Assembly (NCBI RefSeq): GCF_048544455.1
Contig: NC_133538.1
Coordinates: 23,856,469-23,920,468 of the forward strand
Length of the DNA: 64,000 nucleotides
Direction of reading: 5' to 3'
DNA from: Silene latifolia
Lineage: Eukaryota; Streptophyta; Magnoliopsida; Caryophyllales; Caryophyllaceae
This document shows positions 59,321-64,000 of this stretch, piece by piece. A program made the position numbers and the translations under genes. The notes beneath the pieces were generated by a model. That model made no database searches and was not told where the DNA came from. It saw nothing but the letters and a program-made list of their open reading frames with translations. Within the stretch, counting starts at the first letter, position 1. The number at the start of each line of letters is the position of its first letter.

Positions 59321-60014
59321 AAACAAAAAAAAAAAAAAAAACGAAAAAAAAAAAAAAAAAGAAAAATGATGTCTCTTACCTGCAAAATGACGGGACTCCC
59401 CAAGAACGGCAGATCGCGGTTGGATTTCCTATTATCCAAACCCAAGATAATCTCCCCGAGGCATAAACAAGCTGGGCTCCTGCGCAGCTCCATTTGCTCA
59501 ATAAGACCCCAAAGACGGGGATCACCTCTCAAATCTTCATCAACGTGTCCTTGGAAGACATACACGTGCAGCAAACAAAAGCCAAATGCCCTCCTCCTGG
59601 CAACATGGGAAACAAGAGGGGGCCGGCCACGTTAATGAATCGGTCTACAAAGTCCAACATTCTCACGCCTTTCGGGGTAACTAAGCGATCCACCTCAAGT
59701 CTAGTCAGTCCAAGCAAGTCTCTGAATTTGCTCTTATACCCTTGTGAGGTGGAAGGAATGGCAGGTAAATGTTCGGGGTCCCACCCGCCAATAGCAACAA
59801 TCTCTTCAGGAAACGGGCAAATATCACCTCCCGGGAACGCGAAAACATGATAATTCGGGTCCCAATAGTCAAGACAAGCATCCAAGAACGGTTTTACTAC
59901 CTTAATGAGTTTCAAACTCAACAAAGACCCAAGGTTATAAGCACCCATGTCGTGCTTCTCCATATTCGAAAACTCGTTGGTCCATTCCTTCAAGCGGATC
60001 TCCAAAGTATTCAT
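58490..60014 (-). pseudogene. DUF7745-like gene, antisense in element 6, two exons, frameshifted
   Basis: Exon 1 runs from ATG 60014 to 59380 (CAG|GTAAGAG), exon 2 from 59266 (ttggtag|GTT) to stop 58490. Exon 1 has LIKVVKPFLDACLDYWDPNY, FPGGDICPFPEEIVAIGGW and a frame change near 59560, then PRLWGLIEQMEL and FLGSPVILQ. Joining in phase 0 to VWLMERLRLIEPP gives the usual family transition. Further blocks are ERLMRQVGLKQTIP and EWAIKWAQRN, with further frame changes near 59050 and 58840. A Lys/Glu-rich basic tail follows. DUF7745 is a plant protein family often found in or near transposons, function unknown. The intron holds a poly-A/T run. At least three frameshifts. Confidence 0.65.
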
Positions 60015-60949
60015 AATGACAATTTTCTCATGAAGATTTATTTTGAGAGTTTTATGTGAATAGACGAGGAAGAGACGGAAGAATTGTGTGAATTAACGCC
60101 CCGTCGACGCTTCTATTTATACTCATTGCTGTTTCCAAAAATCCGCCAGAACGGACCTGCTTGGGAACAGGCGCAAAGACTCATTGCGCCTCTTGAAGGG
60201 GACGCGACTCATGCTGCGCCTCTTCCCCAGTCTCACTTCGGTGATTTCCGCGTTTGGATCTTTCCTAATTCTATAACGAATAATTTCCTATTCCTACGGG
60301 ATTTTATTTTGGTAAATACGAGCAGTTTACCATGTTTCAAGTTTCATATTTTCGGGGGCACGCATTTCGAGACGACATCGACAGTTCGCCATTTTACCAC
60401 ATGTGCACATTTTCATTTTAGGAAATACATTTCACTTTTTTTTAAATAATCCCAATTCCTCATTTTAGGACACAATTTCCATTATAATTCATTTACCTTT
60501 TTTTTATTATTATTTCCACATCTCTAACTTACAGATTTCTTTTTTCTTTTTTTTTAGGGGGTAACCCTCCCTACCGTCCGGTCATTTCCGGCAAATTTTT
60601 GCTCGTGCTCTTTTGAGTCTCATTTTGCGCTGATTAAAGGCCTCATGTATATAAAATGTATGTTTTGCGTAATTTCCATGTAAATTTCGGCAGCATGACG
60701 GTGCAAACCGTTGTCTACCAAATTTGTTCAAGAACTAACCTGCAGGTACGAGCAACACAACCCAGCCGCAAGGGCACTCAGGCCACCATATATACACCAA
60801 ACAGAGCAAATGTACAAGCAAACTGGGGGCTTGCGCCCCGAACAAAGTACAAAAGTCCAAGCAAACTGGGGGCTTGCGCCCCAAACAGAGCCCAAAAATG
60901 TTTCAAAATCAAATGTCCAAAATGTACAAATCTACAAAACTACACAAAA
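60015..60949 (-). promoter_or_regulatory. Intergenic region of the two antisense genes, with LTR-type motif pair
   Basis: 60165-60230 carries two units (ggcgcaaagactcattgcgcc and gacgcgactcatgctgcgcc, each followed by tcttga or tcttcc), the same paired motif as in the element 6 LTR. It lies just upstream of the DUF7745-like gene, about 150 bp from its ATG, and may be its promoter (inference). Two tandem copies of GGGGGCTTGCGCCCC (60825, 60868) sit 3' of the PMD gene and form 5-bp hairpins with 4-nt loops. Confidence 0.45.
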
Positions 60950-63330
60950 CTACTGCTGGGCGCCCTCCAACTCGGCAACTCTCGCCACCAGAACGGCGAT
61001 CTCGGCGTCCCGAACCTCGAGCTCCCTCAACAAGCGAGTCGTCTCCTCCCGAGACTGGGTCAACTCTCGCTCTAGCTCGCGGTCACCCTGTAAACAGCAA
61101 CAAATTGACTCATGTCAATCAATTCAAGCAAGACCGAAAATCAGAACCAAAAAAAATCAAAATCAAAAAAATCAAATAAGGTTCATACCTGACGACCTCG
61201 ACCACCGATGAGTGCCTCGATGGCAGTAGCTCGCAGCCGGTTGGCCACCCTCCATAGTGCCACGAACCGGGACGGTGCGACCTGCATTATCAAAAGAAAT
61301 TCTCAGCAAATTGAGCAAACTCAATCAAATGTGTTCTTACACAAAAGTCATACAAGTCGGAGACTTACCCTCCGAATCAGATGCTGCCAGTCATCTAAGC
61401 CAGCATCCGTCACAGCTACGTCGAAGTCACGCAACTCGGAGATCGTCGTCCTCCCAGTCGCGTCAGTGTACTCGAGGGTCTCGGGGTACTCTGGGGGCTC
61501 GATTCCCGCCGCCTCAACCTCCTACAAAGACAAATAGCTCTCGTTAATCGAAGATCTTTCGTCGTAATTCTCGAAATCAAACCAAGCAAAAGTAAAAGAT
61601 ACTCACCACTACCGGCCAGTACGCCAACCTCCCGTAAAGGAATGCCGAGTAGTCCTCGCCAGGCAGAAGAAGGTCGTCGCCACTGGCGCCAGCCAAGTCC
61701 GCCTCCCTCTCAGCCTCAGAAGGCTCCCTAAACATCGTCATGGGAGGATCGACGGGAACCGTCAACGCGTCCCGAGAGCACTGACGAGCCAACCGCTCGC
61801 CCAAGTTCCACACAGGACCCATCGACGTCCTCAACAGCAGCCGACTCGGGCTCCTAGGTCGAAGGACCTCAGCGACGAAAGGGGGTGCTCCTGCGTACTC
61901 CGCCCAAGGTCTGGGCACCCACTGCGACAATATAAAAGCACAGATCATCCCTATAACCAACTAAAAGCAAAGTATAAGAAGAATAAGTGAATACGAATGG
62001 GATACTCACGCTGCTCAACTGAAGAGCGTTCACGTCCCGCCGGTAGACATTGTGAGAAGAACGCTTGCTCTTCGTCCGGCACATGACCCAATCCCTCACC
62101 ACAGGATAGGCCCTCTCCAACGGCTCCGTCCTCTTGGGCGCAAGACTCGGAAAGTAGGAGTACACCCACGCCTGTAAAACAGAATAATCAATGACGATCT
62201 TTCGTGATTTGATAAAGAAAGGAATTTACTTAGGTCTAAAGGAAAGTCCATACCTCCAACAGTAGCCTAGGTCCGACAGCGCCAGGAGAAGTCCCCTTCT
62301 CCATCAACTCCGGACGAACCATGGCCCTCATTAAGCGGATGAGGACCGCAAAACCAGCATTAACCCAGTCCCAACGCCCTAGGGAACTCGGGTCAGAAAG
62401 AAAGGGAAGGAGCTTCGTCGATAGCCTCTCGCCCTTGTCTCCGAGGTAAATCGAAGACAGGAACCACCAAAGCCACAGACGAGCCCTCTCCGCTCACCGT
62501 ACAGAGGAGGAGGAGCTGTCTCCCTCCCATCGATCGTCACCGGCGGGGGGTCTTCCCCGCAAAGTAGTCTCGAACGTAAGTCTTGGGTACCAAACCCAGA
62601 TCATCGCAACACCTTCGGCGACAAGTTCCAGCCGATCAATCTCCTCGCCTCGGCCGAGTCCGCCCTCATAGCAGTCTCCGGCCACACCATCTCCTCGGTC
62701 CCACACGGCAGACCAGAAATCATGCCGTAATCCTCCAGAGTGACACCCACCTCACCAAAAGGTAGGTGAAACGTGGACGTCGTGTCCCAAAATCGGTCCA
62801 AGAAAGCGCGGACCAAGCTAAGGTTAGCCCGCAACTTCCTCTTCACGATATCCCTCCAGACCTGAACCAGAGGACCGAACGCTCCACGCTCGATCATGGC
62901 CCTCTCCTCCACCGACAGCCGCTCGTAGTGCTCCATCGCTGTCGTGTAACCCGAGAACGACCTGATGTTCCCGGCCTCCTATTACGATTTGAAACAAAGC
63001 TATCTTTAGTTTTGAATGAAATTCGAAAGAAATTTGGACAAAAAGAATGAAGAGGATGAATAATGAGTAGTGAATTCTTATTTACCAAGCTCTTCACTGT
63101 CCTGTAGGACAGGTGACCCTCTGCAGCCCACACAAGGTGCCTACTCTCCCGTGTCTCGGCCACGCGCAGAGCTCATCTCGGTGACGGCCTCCTCGCCCGA
63201 CGTTGGCCCGTCTCGGGGCCTCCTCCTCCTCGGCAGCCTCCTCCTCGTGAGCCTCGTCTCCAGCAGCCATCACCGCAGCGGTGAAGGCCTGCTCTAAAGC
63301 CTCCTCAATAACAGCGGCGTCTATCTCCAT
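60950..63330 (-). pseudogene. Plant mobile domain gene, antisense in element 6, seven exons
   Basis: Exons on the minus strand: 63330-63086, 62978-62254, 62171-62010, 61921-61607, 61521-61369, 61281-61189, 61087-60950. All introns have GT/AG ends, and exons 3 to 7 are 162, 315, 153, 93 and 138 bp, all multiples of three, and open in one phase to the TAG at 60950. Exon 2 holds the plant mobile domain core (FLDRFWDTTSTFHLPFGEVG and VTLEDYGMISGLP), then WLWWFLSSIYLGDKG and LLLE. Exon 3 has RDWVMCRTKSKRSS. The last exon is a coiled coil (LERELTQSREETTRLLRELE). Frame changes near 63165 in exon 1 and near 62605 and 62500 in exon 2 damage it; the 3' half is intact. PMD proteins are found in transposons and in a few host silencing genes (MAIL1/MAIN). 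Antisense extra ORFs have been reported in Tat elements. Confidence 0.65.
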
Positions 63331-64000
63331 GGGAGCTCTCCCAGAAGTAGAAGCCTCATCACCTGCAACATTAAAGTAAATTCAGGCCGCATCATACGAC
63401 GACAAGCCTTTGTTAAGGGGTTTCGAGCCTTCAAAGCCCTTAAACTGCTCCTCTCGTGCCATCCTTGGCCACGTTACCACCAACCCGATTACTCATGTGA
63501 TAAATTGGGTCGAGTCAAGTCCAGTTCAAAACCTAGTTCTGGGTTCGAGTCGGAAATTCGGCAGCATTTCGTTATAATGGCGATTTTGCCCTAGAAAGGT
63601 GTCCTGAAAAAGTTGTCACAAACCAAAATTCCGAGATGGTAGGAAGTTTACCCATTATTCAAGGATCCTAAATATCAAATTTCATCGCCAATGGGCAATC
63701 CTAAGGCTATTTTCGAAGCAAATTACGGTTCAGCTGTAAAACCGTCTCACAATTCATTCAAAGGCTCAAAACTCGATGAAAATTCGAAACAAATGCATGG
63801 TTATGTTCCTAACATCACCTACTATCCATTTCTAACATCAATTTGGCAAGGCAAATCCATTTGGGGGAAAAGCCCCAAATTTTCGATCAAAAGGGTCGAA
63901 AACCCTAATTGTCGCGGCTCAAAATTCGACAAATACAGAAGATTAATGCGAGATTAAGACACATACCTCGATTAGTCATATTTAAAGCAAGCTTTTGAAT
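63331..64000 (-). other. Upstream region of the PMD gene
   Basis: Probably the promoter or 5' UTR side of the antisense PMD gene. A possible intron with an acceptor lies near 63362 (ttgcag-like on the minus strand). Copies of simple strings such as aaaattcgac occur; no gene or LTR end seen. Confidence 0.35.

Larger units (their letters stand above)
47990..64000 (+). mobile_element. Element 6: large Tat/Ogre-type LTR retrotransposon, 3' end outside the window
   Basis: A 2.4-kb 5' LTR and a PBS of the tRNA-Arg type used by Ogre elements are present. Gag has a CX-type knuckle, then come a diverged protease, RT, a Ty3-type RNase H, a second (archaeal-like) RNase H and integrase. The double RNase H is characteristic of the Tat lineage. 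Gag is open, but pol is broken by several frameshifts and stops. Beyond pol (after 57941) there are two antisense spliced genes. The paired motif of the LTR recurs at 60165-60230, which supports that this downstream part belongs to the same element. The 3' LTR is not reached, so length exceeds 16 kb. Confidence 0.8.

Noticed and set aside
59239..59574. Phe-rich membrane-like C-terminus on the minus strand
   Set aside because: It is the poly-A/T tract of the intron of the DUF7745-like gene read as coding.

Overview
This is plant nuclear repeat DNA from a eudicot. Several low-certainty hints point to Caryophyllales: the Athila/Tat-type LTR families, the CTCGATCGAG and GTCGATCGAC motif clusters, and the Ulp1-family-like transposon gene. 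There is no bacterial content, no rRNA or tRNA gene, and no clearly intact single-copy host gene. Almost the whole window is nested transposable elements. Elements are numbered 1 to 6 in the entries.

Layout. (a) 1-4725 and 13963-14528: element 1, a minus-strand LTR element with an initiator-Met PBS. It carries a frameshifted ATHILA-ORF1-like gene, and its 3' LTR lies off the left edge. (b) 4726-13957: element 2, a complete Athila-like element inserted into the LTR of element 1. It has LTRs of 1656 and 1674 bp, TSD agaaa and a tRNA-Asp PBS. It encodes a Q/N-rich protein and an ORF1-like protein, but no protease, RT or integrase. (c) 14529-17510: the right end of a CACTA transposon holding a decayed minus-strand fragment of a pyridoxamine-phosphate oxidase (PDX3-like) gene, plus TA and AC microsatellites. 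(d) 17670-37975: a four-exon transposon-type gene of the Ulp1/plant-mobile class, whose introns are packed with GTGACCA-like repeats. It is split in exon 3 by element 3 (20908-36463, TSD gtgta; gag and protease only). Element 3 is itself split in its 5' LTR by element 4 (22144-29278, TSD accta; one 225-aa ORF of unknown function). (e) 39290 onward: the left end of a second CACTA element, a spliced gene fragment with a possible OB-fold, a 1.2-kb Mutator-like element with long TIRs, and a degenerate repeat array. (f) 45137-47989: element 5, an LTR plus leader of a Tekay-like element. (g) 47990-64000: element 6, a large Tat/Ogre-type element with gag, protease, RT, two RNase H domains and integrase in multiply frameshifted frames. 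It is followed by two spliced antisense genes, one DUF7745-like and one with a plant mobile domain.

How it fits together. Three of the elements (1, 2 and 4) carry no visible reverse transcriptase and element 3 has only gag and protease, yet LTR similarity, PBSs and perfect TSDs show that 2, 3 and 4 moved. They must be mobilised in trans. By-eye LTR divergence agrees with the nesting order: element 3 is older (about 2-3%), element 4 inside it is younger (under about 1%), and element 2 is near 1%.

The two most interesting signals are structural. First, three different families carry an 8-bp perfect hairpin with a GGA or GGGA loop, 18-19 nt before the 3' LTR; the stem sequence differs each time but the shape is kept. 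Second, each LTR family carries its own clustered short palindromic or paired motif (ATCCGNNCGGAT, CTCGATCGAG, GTCGATCGAC, ACTCGACCGAGT, or a GACGCA...TGCGCCT pair) in the LTR, leader, UTR or even coding sequence.
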